Assembly: GCA_965248175.1 (NCBI GenBank)
Contig: OZ252093.1
Location: 1,550,001-1,614,000, forward strand
Origin: VXPQ01 sp965248175
Lineage (GTDB): Bacteria; Bacteroidota; Rhodothermia; Rhodothermales; VXPQ01
Length of the DNA: 64,000 nucleotides
Reading direction: 5' to 3'
Translations under genes and position numbers: made by a program
The notes under the pieces: generated by a model
Seen by the model: the letters and a program-made list of their open reading frames with translations, nothing else
What the model was told of the DNA's origin: nothing
Databases searched by the model: none
Shown here: positions 17,909-26,265 of the stretch, piece by piece
How the letters are laid out: each line of letters opens with the position of its first letter
Numbering within the stretch: position 1 is the stretch's first letter

Positions 17909-20173
17909 TCAGAATTCGATCTCGATGCCCACAGTGGGAACGAAGGGGAGCTGGTCGGTTCGCTGCAGGGTAAATACGTCCAGAGCAAAAAGATTGGGCC
18001 GATTGTAGGTGTTGATGGCGCCGATCTGCACGGTGATGTCCGCCGCGCGCGTGGACATCTGCCGCCCGATCGTTACGTCGAGCCGGTGGTATGTGGGGAG
18101 GATACCCTTGTAGGGCCGATCGTAGATCACGCGCGGGAAGCCCTGGATCCCTTCCACATCCACCACGCCATCCATCAGGATGAATCCGTCGAAACCGCGC
18201 ACCTGGGTATAGGGAAGGCCCGATCCGATATTCCAGCGGGCGCTCATGTCGAACCCGTACGCGGACCCGCTCAGGATCAGGTTGAGCTGGTGGCGCCGGT
18301 CGTGCGGCGGACGGAAGGCGAGCCGATCCGTGCCGAACCATACAGGCAGCGATTCCTGCATAGCGTTGTACCGGGTCGAGGAGTAGCCGTAGTTGAGGTA
18401 GGCGTAGAAATTCGGACGGCGGAACTCTACGCGGAGGTCCAGGCCGCGGACCGTACCGTCTGCCGGCTGAAGTCGCGTCGTGAAACGGGGAAAGGATGTC
18501 CATTCCGCAATAAACAGGTTACGGAGATTCTTGTAGAACGCTTCCGTCGAGAGTTCGAGGGACGAAGAGAGCGTGATCCTATACCCGGCAATGCCATGCA
18601 GGGCGGTTGGAACCTCTCCGGTCGGCGCCTCCGCGTAGGCTGTAAAGATACTGGCGGCGTCGCGCCGGTCGCTTAGCCCAATGATGTTTTGCCGGTACAT
18701 GCCGCCGGCCATACTCCACTGATGGATGCCCCGTTCATAGACGCCTCGCATGCGCGGCTCCACGAAAAAGCCTGAATTGCCGAAGAACTGCCCGACTGCG
18801 CCGATCCGCAGCCGGAGGCCGTTGCCAAGGTCGAATTCCGGTTCCACCCACCCGCCTGCGTTGGTCGAGCGGACGAAGTTGTCCACGATGTTCTGGTAGG
18901 TCCCTCCGAGGTTTGCAGTGAGTTCGACATTGCGCGCGAAGAACCCCCATCCCACTTCAACGCTTTGCCCGAAGTTGGTAAAATTGACTTCAAGATTGTA
19001 GTTGTCTATGTCGGTGGTTCGGGACGGCTCGTCGCGCGGCCCGTACTCTGTTTGGAGACGGGACCAGGAAAACAGGGCTTCGCCGAGGATGGGAAGCGCT
19101 CTGGGGAGCACGAGATGCCGTAGGCCGAGCGCGGTGTTTTTCCAGCGAATCTCATTATTGGAGCTGAAGAGCGTCGGTTCCGCCAACGTGCCCCGGTCGA
19201 ACGTATGCACCGCCGAAATGGAAGTCTGGTGGTTCCGCGCGATCGGGATGTGCATCTTGCCGAACAGGTCGCCGAACCGGTAGGGCAGGTCGTCCGCCAC
19301 ATAGAGGGACGCCACTTCTTCGAGGGTCGAAATACGGGCCGATCCGAGGAATGAAATATTTCCCACAAGCGGTCCCTCCAACCGGGCCGCATTTACGAAG
19401 GGCGTCAGCGCAACGCCTGCTTCGTATTGCCGTTTGTTGCCGTTGCGTGTTTGCACATCGATAACAGAGGAGAGACGTCCCGAAAATTGGGCGCCGAATC
19501 CGCCTGCGTAGATGTCCGCGTTATTGATGATGTCCGACGGGAACGCCGAATAGAACCCCAGCAGGTGGAATGGCTGGTAGATATGCATGCCGTCGAGCAG
19601 CGTAAGGTTCTGGGAGGGTTCTCCGCCTCGGATGAAGACCTGCCCTCCACGATCTCCCATGGATACCACGCCGGGCTGGGCGGCAAGGTAGTTGACGAGG
19701 TCACCGGAAACGCTGGGTGAGGGAATCAACTCGATGTCTTGCGGGAGCACTCGTTGCTGGCCTGCGGTCACGCGGGCGGCGCCGGTTTCCCGTTCGGCCT
19801 CGACGATGACTTCACCTATTGCAGCTTGTTGCTCGGCCAGCGCAATATCGAGATGCCGCGAATCGCCCGCTGCAAGGTCGAGGGTGTCCGCAAAGGTCTC
19901 GAACCCGATAAATGTGGCCTGAAGTATGTACCGCCCTTCCGGAACGCGGCCAATCAGGTATATCCCGTCGGGATCGGTTACGGCGCCGAGAACAGTGTCG
20001 TCCTGTGTAAGGATAACGTGTACTCCCTGGAGTGGTTGTCCGTCTTCCAGGGAGGTTACGAACCCGCGCACGGCGGCATACTGCTGCGCATGGACGCGGT
20101 TCGGCATGAACAATACTGTGAGCCCGATAAGCCCGAGAAGAATGCAAACGTTCCGTGGCAGGCACGCGATCAT
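17909..20173 (-). CDS. TonB-dependent outer-membrane receptor with CarboxypepD_reg-like domain
   Basis: 754-residue receptor. Signal peptide to about residue 29 (NRVHAQ), then an Ig-like carboxypeptidase-regulatory domain (residues ~33-115, VRGFVTSLEDGQPLQGVHVI), a plug domain (from about 135; VFIRGGEPSQNLTLLDGMHI) and a 22-strand-type barrel ending in a C-terminal aromatic residue (GIEIEF). Its ATG overlaps the TAA of the upstream DAHP synthase by one base (TAATG), and the DUF4249 lipoprotein gene follows by 2 bp. It should import a large or scarce ligand using proton-motive force through TonB; the ligand is unknown. Confidence 0.9.
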   Translation of the reverse strand: MIACLPRNVCILLGLIGLTVLFMPNRVHAQQYAAVRGFVTSLEDGQPLQGVHVILTQDDTVLGAVTDPDGIYLIGRVPEGRYILQATFIGFETFADTLDLAAGDSRHLDIALAEQQAAIGEVIVEAERETGAARVTAGQQRVLPQDIELIPSPSVSGDLVNYLAAQPGVVSMGDRGGQVFIRGGEPSQNLTLLDGMHIYQPFHLLGFYSAFPSDIINNADIYAGGFGAQFSGRLSSVIDVQTRNGNKRQYEAGVALTPFVNAARLEGPLVGNISFLGSARISTLEEVASLYVADDLPYRFGDLFGKMHIPIARNHQTSISAVHTFDRGTLAEPTLFSSNNEIRWKNTALGLRHLVLPRALPILGEALFSWSRLQTEYGPRDEPSRTTDIDNYNLEVNFTNFGQSVEVGWGFFARNVELTANLGGTYQNIVDNFVRSTNAGGWVEPEFDLGNGLRLRIGAVGQFFGNSGFFVEPRMRGVYERGIHQWSMAGGMYRQNIIGLSDRRDAASIFTAYAEAPTGEVPTALHGIAGYRITLSSSLELSTEAFYKNLRNLFIAEWTSFPRFTTRLQPADGTVRGLDLRVEFRRPNFYAYLNYGYSSTRYNAMQESLPVWFGTDRLAFRPPHDRRHQLNLILSGSAYGFDMSARWNIGSGLPYTQVRGFDGFILMDGVVDVEGIQGFPRVIYDRPYKGILPTYHRLDVTIGRQMSTRAADITVQIGAINTYNRPNLFALDVFTLQRTDQLPFVPTVGIEIEF

Positions 20174-21543
20174 TAAGCCGATTTGTTTTCCATGCGATTT
20201 TTCTTTCTCACGATAAGAAAAGCCATTTCCAGTGCTTGTTCGTAATTCAGCCGCGGGTCGACTTGTGATTTATACGCGCGTACCAGATCGGTGTCCTCCA
20301 GGCCGCTTGCGCCGCCCGTGCATTCGGTAACGTCTTCTCCCGCGAGTTCGAAATGCACGCCGCCGAGATGCGATCCCTCCGCAGCATGAATGTCAAATGC
20401 CTGTTCGAGTTCGTCCAGGATGTTTTCGAAGCGCCGGGTCTTGATACCTGCCCCCGTCAATTCGGTATTTCCGTGCATGGGATCGCTCATCCACAACACA
20501 GGCGTACCCGAAGCCTGCACGGCCTGGATCAGGGGAGGCAGGAGATCGGCGATGCAACCGGCGCCCAGACGATGAATAAGTACGAGTCGACCGGGGTCGT
20601 TTTCGGGGTTCAGGATTCGTACGATGTGCACCAGATCCTCCGGCGACATGAAGGGTCCTACTTTCAAGCCGATCGGATTGACGAGACCGCGCGCGTATTC
20701 GATGTGGGCTCCCTCGCAGTCAGTAGTTCTGGCGCCGATCCACGGGAAGTGAGTTGTCAGATTGAACATGCCTTCATTGTGCGGCACGTTGCGCGTGAAG
20801 GCTTCTTCGTAGGGCAGGTGCAATGCTTCATGGCTGGTGAAGAACTGGGTGCGTTCCAGGCTGTGAAGCGGGTTGCCCGAGACGGTTTCAATGAACGAAA
20901 CGGTTTCGCGAATGGATTTGAGGATCTGCCGGTATTCGTTTTCCAGCGGCGTACGGTGGAGGAAATCGAGGTTCCAGTATTCCGGATGGTGGAGATCCGC
21001 AAAGCCCGTATTAATGAGCGCACGGACAAGATTCAGCGTCATCGCGGAATGCGTATGGGCGCGTAGCATCCGCTTGGGATCCGGCTCGCGCGCCTCGGGC
21101 GTAAAATCTGCACTGTTGACGATGTCGCCCCGGTAGCTCGGGAGCGTTATTCCATCGCGGGTTTCGTGATCGGAAGAGCGAGGCTTGGCGTGCTGACCGG
21201 CAAAGCGGCCTATCCGCACGACGCGTGTCCGGATACCGAAGATCAGTACGAGGCTCATCTGAAGAAGCACCTTCAGACGATTGGCGATAATCTGCGCGCT
21301 GCATTCGTCGAAGTGTTCCGCGCATTCGCCGCCCTGCAGGATAAAACGCTGCCCTTGCGTCGCTTCGGCAATCTGTTTCTTGAGCACATGGATTTCCCAG
21401 GATGTCACGAGCGGGGGCAAAGCATGTAACTTCGCCAGCGCTTCGGACAATTCGGCCTGATCGCGGTACGTGGGTTGCTGCATCGCAGGCCGCTCTCGCC
21501 AGGACGCGGGACTCCAATCTGTTAGGGCAGGGGACAGGGACAC
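20173..21543 (-). CDS. aroG: 3-deoxy-7-phosphoheptulonate (DAHP) synthase, class II
   Basis: Class II (plant/AroA-II type) DAHP synthase, first step of the shikimate pathway: PEP plus erythrose-4-phosphate gives DAHP. Diagnostic stretches are DWSPASWRERPAMQQPTY at the N-terminus, LQGGECAEHF (metal-binding Cys), AGQHAKPRSSD, THFPWIGART, HRLGAGCIADLLPPLI, WMSDPMHGNTE and ELAGEDVTECTGG. GTG 21543 is proposed because DWSPASW is conserved in the family and must be included; a TTG at 21594 is the other option. The stop overlaps the ATG of the TonB receptor, so an aromatic-pathway gene is translationally coupled to an outer-membrane importer. Confidence 0.92.
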   Translation of the reverse strand: MSLSPALTDWSPASWRERPAMQQPTYRDQAELSEALAKLHALPPLVTSWEIHVLKKQIAEATQGQRFILQGGECAEHFDECSAQIIANRLKVLLQMSLVLIFGIRTRVVRIGRFAGQHAKPRSSDHETRDGITLPSYRGDIVNSADFTPEAREPDPKRMLRAHTHSAMTLNLVRALINTGFADLHHPEYWNLDFLHRTPLENEYRQILKSIRETVSFIETVSGNPLHSLERTQFFTSHEALHLPYEEAFTRNVPHNEGMFNLTTHFPWIGARTTDCEGAHIEYARGLVNPIGLKVGPFMSPEDLVHIVRILNPENDPGRLVLIHRLGAGCIADLLPPLIQAVQASGTPVLWMSDPMHGNTELTGAGIKTRRFENILDELEQAFDIHAAEGSHLGGVHFELAGEDVTECTGGASGLEDTDLVRAYKSQVDPRLNYEQALEMAFLIVRKKNRMENKSA

Positions 21544-21740
21544 ATCCGATGAGGTGCAGGGATACGGGGCGAGGTATGCGCAAGGTACACGCAAACGTCT
21601 GGAAACACATTGCGTTTCATGTGGACCGGCATGCTTCCCGGAAGATGCCCAGGGGCAGTCCGGTAATATGAATCATACCGGGATCAAGTCGGAAGATCAT
21701 GCGTGAGAGGGGCGCTTCGTCGCAAGCGACGCATGTACCG

Positions 21741-21816
21741 GCCAACGTAGCTCAGTTGGTAGAGCAGCTCACTCGTAATGAGCAGGTCACCGGTTCAAGT
21801 CCGGTCGTTGGCTCCA
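21741..21816 (+). tRNA. tRNA-Thr (anticodon CGT)
   Basis: Complete cloverleaf: acceptor GCCAACG/CGTTGGC, D-arm GCTC...GAGC, anticodon stem GCTCA/TGAGC with loop CTCGTAA (anticodon CGT at 21774-21776, reading ACG), T-arm ACCGG-TTCAAGT-CCGGT, discriminator T and encoded CCA (21814-21816). A 21-base block from the anticodon loop to the T-loop recurs exactly at 35645-35665. Confidence 0.97.
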
Positions 21817-21820
21817 CCGA

Positions 21821-21871
21821 AAACGGCCCTGAAAAGGTCGAAAAAGCCAAATTCAGGGCGTTTATTGTTTT
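21821..21871 (+). terminator. Rho-independent terminator of tRNA-Thr
   Basis: AAACGGCCCTGAA (21821-21833 region) pairs with TTCAGGGCGTTT (21852-21863 region) with one bulged base, followed by a T-rich tract (TTTATTGTTTT). It lies 5 bp after the tRNA CCA. Confidence 0.7.
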
Positions 21872-21875
21872 AAGG

Positions 21876-22541
21876 TCGAGCTGGTCGAGCAGTCCGTCGA
21901 GCCACGCCAGGCGCTCGTTCCAGCGGTGCATGTTGCGCTGTGTAGTGGGTCCGGGTGTCTGTTTGAGCCGGTTGAAGTCGCTCAACTGCTCGCCGGGGCG
22001 TACATGGAGCAAGTCATCGAGGAAGTCGGCCTCGTCTTGTCCGAGCGAGGCTTGCACTTGGTCGTAGAGTCGAACGTGAACCCGCTCGCGCACCGAACCG
22101 ACGAGGCGGTCGAGTGCGCTGAAGGCAGGCAGTTCGTAGCGGCAATCGGATGAGTTCTTCGATCACCACGTTGACGAGGTCGGCTGGATCGCTCATCGTG
22201 TAGGCGGCTTCTCGAGCGGCGGTCTCGGCGATCTCTTTGTCGCCCTCACTGCAGGAGGTGACGCCGAGGTAGACGCGCAGCACCTGGTGGTAGTGGTACC
22301 GGGAGCGTTCGGTATCGTAGACTGGCACCGCGTCCGTTGGCAGTTCGAGCTGCCGCCGCAAGTACACGATGATCGCATCAGGTACCTGGTGCAGACGCGC
22401 GACGAACTGGAAGAACTTCAGCAAGACGGCAAAACCTAACCGGTTCGGGTCCTTTCGACCGTTGCCGGCGACGAGGTCGTGTTCTCCGGGCGTCATCGAA
22501 AAATGCGCCGCCAGTTCATCAGCGTGCCACTGTCTTTTCAT
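21876..22541 (-). pseudogene. tnpA: Tn3-family transposase, frameshifted N-terminal remnant
   Basis: The start MKRQWHADELAAHFSMTPGE and the following LLKFFQFVARLHQVPDAIIV match the DUF4158 N-terminal domain of Tn3-family TnpA. The frame breaks near 22150; similarity resumes in another frame (RERVHVRLYDQVQASLGQDE ... WNERLAWLDGLLDQLDL) and stops abruptly near 21876, next to the tRNA terminator. Only about the first 230 of ~990 residues remain and the catalytic DDE domain is absent, so it is dead. No resolvase or terminal repeat was found. It lies just inside the proposed left border of the island. Confidence 0.8.
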
Positions 22542-22913
22542 CGCGAGAGGGTGCCTTTTGCGAATTCCGCTTTTGACGAGTGTCGGTACTTCCTGGGTCG
22601 TAAACCCCCGGGAAACGAGGTTATAAGATTGCTGTACGGCCACAAAACAGCCTAATATTCTTTACACAAAACAAATAACGGAACTCAATCAGCCTATCAA
22701 AACATGCTCGACCAATGCCACACAGGCTCAGAAAAGCCGCTTCGACAGAGCCGCGTGCCGGGCGTCCGTAGGTGAAGCGGTTCTTTTCTTGTCGAGACTA
22801 GGTACTACAGGCCTCTCCTGGATTATACATGCGAGCCCTCCATTTGATTGGTTCGTCCTCCCTTGTTCGGGCTCTGGTGGCACGCGTGAGACGTAACCAC
22901 TTGATAACAGAAC
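22542..22913. other. Non-coding interval upstream of the second ECF sigma gene
   Basis: 372 bp between the Tn3 remnant and the sigma factor. The transposase frame is open to 22643, so part may be its leader. An A/T-rich stretch lies near 22655-22685. I see no RNA gene, repeat or convincing promoter. Confidence 0.35.
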
Positions 22914-23525
22914 ATGTGCATGCACAACAGGGATGAACGGTCATCGACGCGGAACGACACGTTGCCGAGGGCGGAAATACCGTTCGATCAGCATCAAAAG
23001 CGATGGCTGCTGGCGCTGCGACACTCGAACGCTGATGCCTTTGATGCGCTCTATAAGGCGTTGTCCGAGCCCCTGCTACGCTATGCCTGGATGTTGACGC
23101 GAGACGAGGATATGATCTATGATATCGTACAGGAAGCGTTTCTCAAGCTCTGGCTTAAACGGGCGGAGCTCGATCCCGAGCAATCGATCAAAGCCTGGCT
23201 GTTTCGGGTTGTGAGGAACCTGGCCTATAAGGCGCATCGCACGAGGCGCATCCGCAGCGAGGTGGCGTTGGATCGGGAACTGTCCTTGCGTGAAACGCCT
23301 GAATCGAGCTACATCGGGCAGGAGTTGGATCGGCTCATCCAGCGGTGGGTCTCGGAGATGCCGCCACGCCGCCGGGAAGTGTTTCAGTTGAGCCGTGTCG
23401 GATGCCTGTCCCACCAGGAGATAGCCGACGTCCTGGCAATCTCCGGCAAGACCGTCAACAACCATCTGGTGGAAGGACTTCGGTTTCTTCGCGGCAAGAT
23501 CCGAGCCTATGGATTAAACGAATAA
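22914..23525 (+). CDS. ECF sigma factor, FecI-like
   Basis: 203-residue ECF sigma factor. Region 2: DAFDALYKALSEPLLRYAWM, DMIYDIVQEAFLKLWLKR and the helix SIKAWLFRVVRNLAYKAHR. Region 4: MPPRRREVFQLSRVGCLSHQ and EIADVLAISGKTVNNHLVEG. The pattern is that of Bacteroidota FecI/SigW-like factors that usually pair with a FecR anti-sigma and a TonB receptor. Here a short membrane protein follows 5 bp downstream and then a lipoprotein, but no receptor. ATG 22914 or 22920 are both possible. Confidence 0.88.
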   Translation: MCMHNRDERSSTRNDTLPRAEIPFDQHQKRWLLALRHSNADAFDALYKALSEPLLRYAWMLTRDEDMIYDIVQEAFLKLWLKRAELDPEQSIKAWLFRVVRNLAYKAHRTRRIRSEVALDRELSLRETPESSYIGQELDRLIQRWVSEMPPRRREVFQLSRVGCLSHQEIADVLAISGKTVNNHLVEGLRFLRGKIRAYGLNE

Positions 23526-23530
23526 ATGCC

Positions 23531-23962
23531 ATGACAGCACACAAGCCCTCGCCCTCCGACCCGGTCCGGGATGCCCTCGAGCCGCTCGAAGAAGACGAAC
23601 GTTCCGAACTCACAGCGACCTGGGCAACCGTCCGGGACGATTCCATGTGGCCCGGCATCGATGCAGATCGACGCGACCGGGTAGGAGCGTTTCTCAGCGC
23701 CCATGTCCGGGCCGAGCCTCGTGAAAGCCAGGAGGGGAGAATCCAGGCACGACCGCTGCTTCGTCTCGTCCGCCGGCGCTGGGCCGTGCTGTCTGCCGCC
23801 ACCGCTGCCGTAGTGGTCATGATTGCTATAGGACTGGCCTTGCAGTACGGATGCACCGTTCGCGGTTACTATAGCGGAGATGGTACTGCCAGCTATTCGT
23901 GGGAGTGTGAGGATGGTCCCAATCAATGGATTTATTTTTATGAGACCGGCCCAGCTTGTTAA
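23531..23962 (+). CDS. Short single-pass membrane protein, possible reduced anti-sigma factor
   Basis: 143 residues, starting 5 bp after the ECF sigma stop. An acidic cytoplasmic half (PSDPVRDALEPLEEDERSEL; a TWATVRDD segment) is followed by one transmembrane helix (about residues 85-104, WAVLSAATAAVVVMIAIGLA). Only ~35 residues lie outside, ending in a Cys (YGCTVRGYYSGDGTASYSWE ... TGPAC). It has the position and topology of a FecR/anti-sigma protein but lacks the large periplasmic FecR domain. Function by context only. Confidence 0.6.
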   Translation: MTAHKPSPSDPVRDALEPLEEDERSELTATWATVRDDSMWPGIDADRRDRVGAFLSAHVRAEPRESQEGRIQARPLLRLVRRRWAVLSAATAAVVVMIAIGLALQYGCTVRGYYSGDGTASYSWECEDGPNQWIYFYETGPAC

Positions 23963-23996
23963 TCCCAACCTAACACGAAACCAAGCGGAAATAGCC

Positions 23997-24689
23997 ATGA
24001 AAACAACCAAGAACCTTACCGCCATTCTGACTTTCATCCTGTTTGCAGGATGCAGCACCGCAACGGACTCTATATCTCCGGCTTCGGTTGGAAGCACAGA
24101 TGTTTCGTTCAGTTCGTTCGCGGTCGTGAAAACGGAGGACAGTCAGGGCTACAAACCCCAAGGAGCGGAAATCGCCAACGCCATGAATGAGGCAGGAACA
24201 AGAATGCGTGAGCTGTTAAAACAGTATCACGCAGGAGACATAACTGCCGAAGATCTGAGCAAAGAGGCTGACAAGATCGTGGCGGAGCATACGCAGAACC
24301 CGATCGTGCGTACAGTCATACCTCAGTTGGTGTCACACTTGGCACTCAACGCGTTGCTTAACAGCGAAAAACCACAGGCTGTTAAGCCATACATAGCGCA
24401 CCATACGCAAGCGTTGGTTAACACCAACTCGCCACATGCTGAAGACATCGCCCGAGCACTTGAAGTGTTGGACGGCTACTGGACAAGCGAAAAGATCGAG
24501 ACCGCGGCGAACAAGGCCGTGGACAATGCTGAGTATTACCTCGGACGGCCAGCGCACAAAATGGATCAAGCTTCAAAGGGCCAGCCCAATAACGAGGTTC
24601 CTTTGGAAGAACTCCAAGACAACAGATCAAGGGCGAAAGCCGACATCAGCTCCGGCGTAAAACAGCTGGAAGCGATGCTTGAGCGCTAA
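23997..24689 (+). CDS. Predicted lipoprotein, function unknown
   Basis: 230 residues. A short signal peptide ends in lipobox LFAGC. The mature protein is almost entirely helical and polar (EAGTRMRELLKQYHAGDITA; RALEVLDGYWTSEKIETAAN; SRAKADISSGVKQLEAMLER), with no recognised domain. It is the third gene after the ECF sigma factor (34-bp gap), so it may be under the same control. Its stop codon lies 5 bp before the left mobile element (24695). Base composition is less G+C-rich than the flanking core genes, in keeping with an acquired segment. Confidence 0.65.
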   Translation: MKTTKNLTAILTFILFAGCSTATDSISPASVGSTDVSFSSFAVVKTEDSQGYKPQGAEIANAMNEAGTRMRELLKQYHAGDITAEDLSKEADKIVAEHTQNPIVRTVIPQLVSHLALNALLNSEKPQAVKPYIAHHTQALVNTNSPHAEDIARALEVLDGYWTSEKIETAANKAVDNAEYYLGRPAHKMDQASKGQPNNEVPLEELQDNRSRAKADISSGVKQLEAMLER

Positions 24690-24694
24690 AGGCA

Positions 24695-25076
24695 TGTAAA
24701 ACGACAGCAAATTGGCACTGAAACGACAAGAAGTTGGCACTAAATAACTGAGGTGGAAAACGGTTGGCTTTGCAAATGGCCCAGGCTATGCCGTTCTGTC
24801 ACGCCTCTTCGGCAGATAGGGATCGCCCGGTTTCGGATTGCTCGGATGCATCGGCCCGAAAATCGCAACAGAAACGCCCGAATAATGGTCCTGCTTCACC
24901 AGATCCACGACTGCGTCGGTCAGATAGACCTCAGCGTAGAGCGTCACGCACATCTGCACTTTACGTTTGCGCGCAAACGTTGAGGGTGTTTCCGATACCT
25001 GTAAGGGAATACTCCAGTCGTTCACAAAGCCAAGATCACCCGCCTTGCTTTAATGCCAATTTGCTGTCGTTTTACA
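24695..25076. mobile_element. Transposase-less element, left member of an inverted pair flanking tonB
   Basis: 382 bp. The ends are inverted repeats starting TGTAAAACGACAGCAAATTG (24695) and ending with its complement at 25076. At the outer (left) end a second subterminal copy follows (ACGACAAGAAGTTGGCAC from 24724); the inner end has one copy. The whole element is related to 25841-26189 in opposite orientation. It contains a ~79-codon frame on the minus strand (24786-25025) with no recognised similarity. Tandem end-repeats recall IS21-type termini, but no transposase gene or fragment was identified, so it looks like a MITE or an internally deleted IS. Confidence 0.65.
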
Positions 25077-25158
25077 GCCACCCTTGCAACTTTGGTATAT
25101 AATGTCCTAATCTTTCCGACACCCTGATCCGTATTCCAAACTATTCGGGAACAGCGAC

Positions 25159-25824
25159 ATGGCTTTGCAAAAGGAAGACAAATTCAACCTGAAGAACAGG
25201 TACACGCTTTATATGGAGGCGGGCCTGATCGTCACGCTGGGCATTCTTATCGTTGCCTTCCGCGCCGACTGGTCCAACAAGAGCGATTTCGATATCGTGC
25301 TCCCGGAGCAGGAGCAGATCAGCATGGAAGAAATCCAGCAAACGGAGCAAATCGAGCAACCGCCTCCTCCGCCCAAGCCGCCCGTGCCTGTTGAGGTGCC
25401 GAACGACGAAATCCTTGAGGACGATGTCCTCGACCTCGATGCTTCGCTGGACCTTGATGCCCCTGCGGCTGCCCTTCCCCCGCCCCCGGTCCCAGAGGAG
25501 GAAGAGGAAGAAGAGCCCGAAATATTCGTAATCGTGGAGCAGATGCCCGAGTTGATTGGAGGATATGCCTCTATACTCAGCGAAGTGAAATATCCTGAGA
25601 TTGCCCGCAAGGCCGGCGTGGAAGGGCGCGTAACCGTGGAATTCGTGGTCGATGAGCAGGGCAACGTACATGATGTGGTGGTAAAACCGGGCTATGGCAT
25701 TGGTGCCGGCTGCGACGAGGAAGCCATCCGCGTCGTGAGCGAGGCTAAGTTCAAGCCCGGTAGGCAGCGCGGCAGGGCTGTCAAGGTGCGGATGTCGCTG
25801 CCGATCACCTTCAAGTTGAGATAA
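25159..25824 (+). CDS. tonB: TonB-like energy transducer
   Basis: 221 residues. Cytoplasmic N-terminus, one transmembrane helix (about residues 21-38, AGLIVTLGILIVAF), and a Pro/Glu-rich periplasm-spanning region (QPPPPPKPPVPVEVP; PPPPVPEEEEEEEPE). The C-terminal TonB domain runs from about residue 140 (YPEIARKAGVEGRVTVEFVV ... EEAIRVVSEAKFKPGRQRG ... MSLPITFKL). It should couple ExbBD-driven proton-motive force to outer-membrane receptors. No exbB or exbD is in the window. The gene is bracketed by two inverted related elements (24695-25076, 25841-26189), as the cargo of a composite transposon would be; its stop is 16 bp before the right one. A TATAAT box at 25098-25103 lies just inside the left element. 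Confidence 0.88.
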   Translation: MALQKEDKFNLKNRYTLYMEAGLIVTLGILIVAFRADWSNKSDFDIVLPEQEQISMEEIQQTEQIEQPPPPPKPPVPVEVPNDEILEDDVLDLDASLDLDAPAAALPPPPVPEEEEEEEPEIFVIVEQMPELIGGYASILSEVKYPEIARKAGVEGRVTVEFVVDEQGNVHDVVVKPGYGIGAGCDEEAIRVVSEAKFKPGRQRGRAVKVRMSLPITFKLR

Positions 25825-25840
25825 ACGGCAGAGCGAGCGG

Positions 25841-26189
25841 TGTAAAACGACAGTAAATTGGCATTAAAGCAAGGCGGGTGATCCTATCTTTGCGAATAAC
25901 CGGGGCATATCCCTTATAGGTATCGAAAACACCTTCCATGTTTGCGCGCAAACGTAAGGTGCAGATGTGCGCGCCAGCCCCTCGACCGCATCTTGGAGCG
26001 TCTTATGCAGCGTGGCTATGCGCGGGACGCTCTACGCCGAAATCGATCTGACCGAGGCGGTTGTGGATCTGGTAAAGCGGCGTGACAAAACGGCATAGCC
26101 TTGGCCATTGGTAAGGCTAACTATTTCCCGCCTCAGTTATTTAGTGCCAAATTCGTGTCGTTCCAGTGCCAAATTGCTGTCGTTTTACA
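25841..26189. mobile_element. Transposase-less element, right member of the inverted pair flanking tonB
   Basis: 349 bp. It begins with TGTAAAACGACAGTAAATTG at 25841 and ends with the complementary repeat at 26189. The outer (right) end carries the doubled subterminal repeat and the inner end a single one, the mirror image of 24695-25076. Internally the two share blocks such as TTTGCGCGCAAACGTAA and CTGACCGA but differ by a ~45-bp insertion here and a deletion relative to the left copy, so they are decayed relatives, not recent twins. Confidence 0.65.
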
Positions 26190-26265
26190 AACGGCCCTGT
26201 TGGAGGCTCGTAACTATTGTGGTGCACCTGATAACCATCGCCTGAACATCATGGAGTGCCCCCCC

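Noticed and set aside
17907..18503. N-terminal extension of the DUF4249 frame upstream of 17906
   Set aside because: It runs antiparallel in frame through the end of the receptor gene on the same strand; the lipoprotein signal peptide begins at 17906.
24786..25025. 79-codon minus-strand frame inside the left tonB-flanking element
   Set aside because: Related sequence in the right element is broken by an insertion and a deletion, so it is not maintained as a gene. I could not match it to any transposase.
24695..26189. Naming the tonB-flanking elements as IS21 family
   Set aside because: The tandem terminal repeats are suggestive, but no istA or istB sequence is present, so the family is left open.
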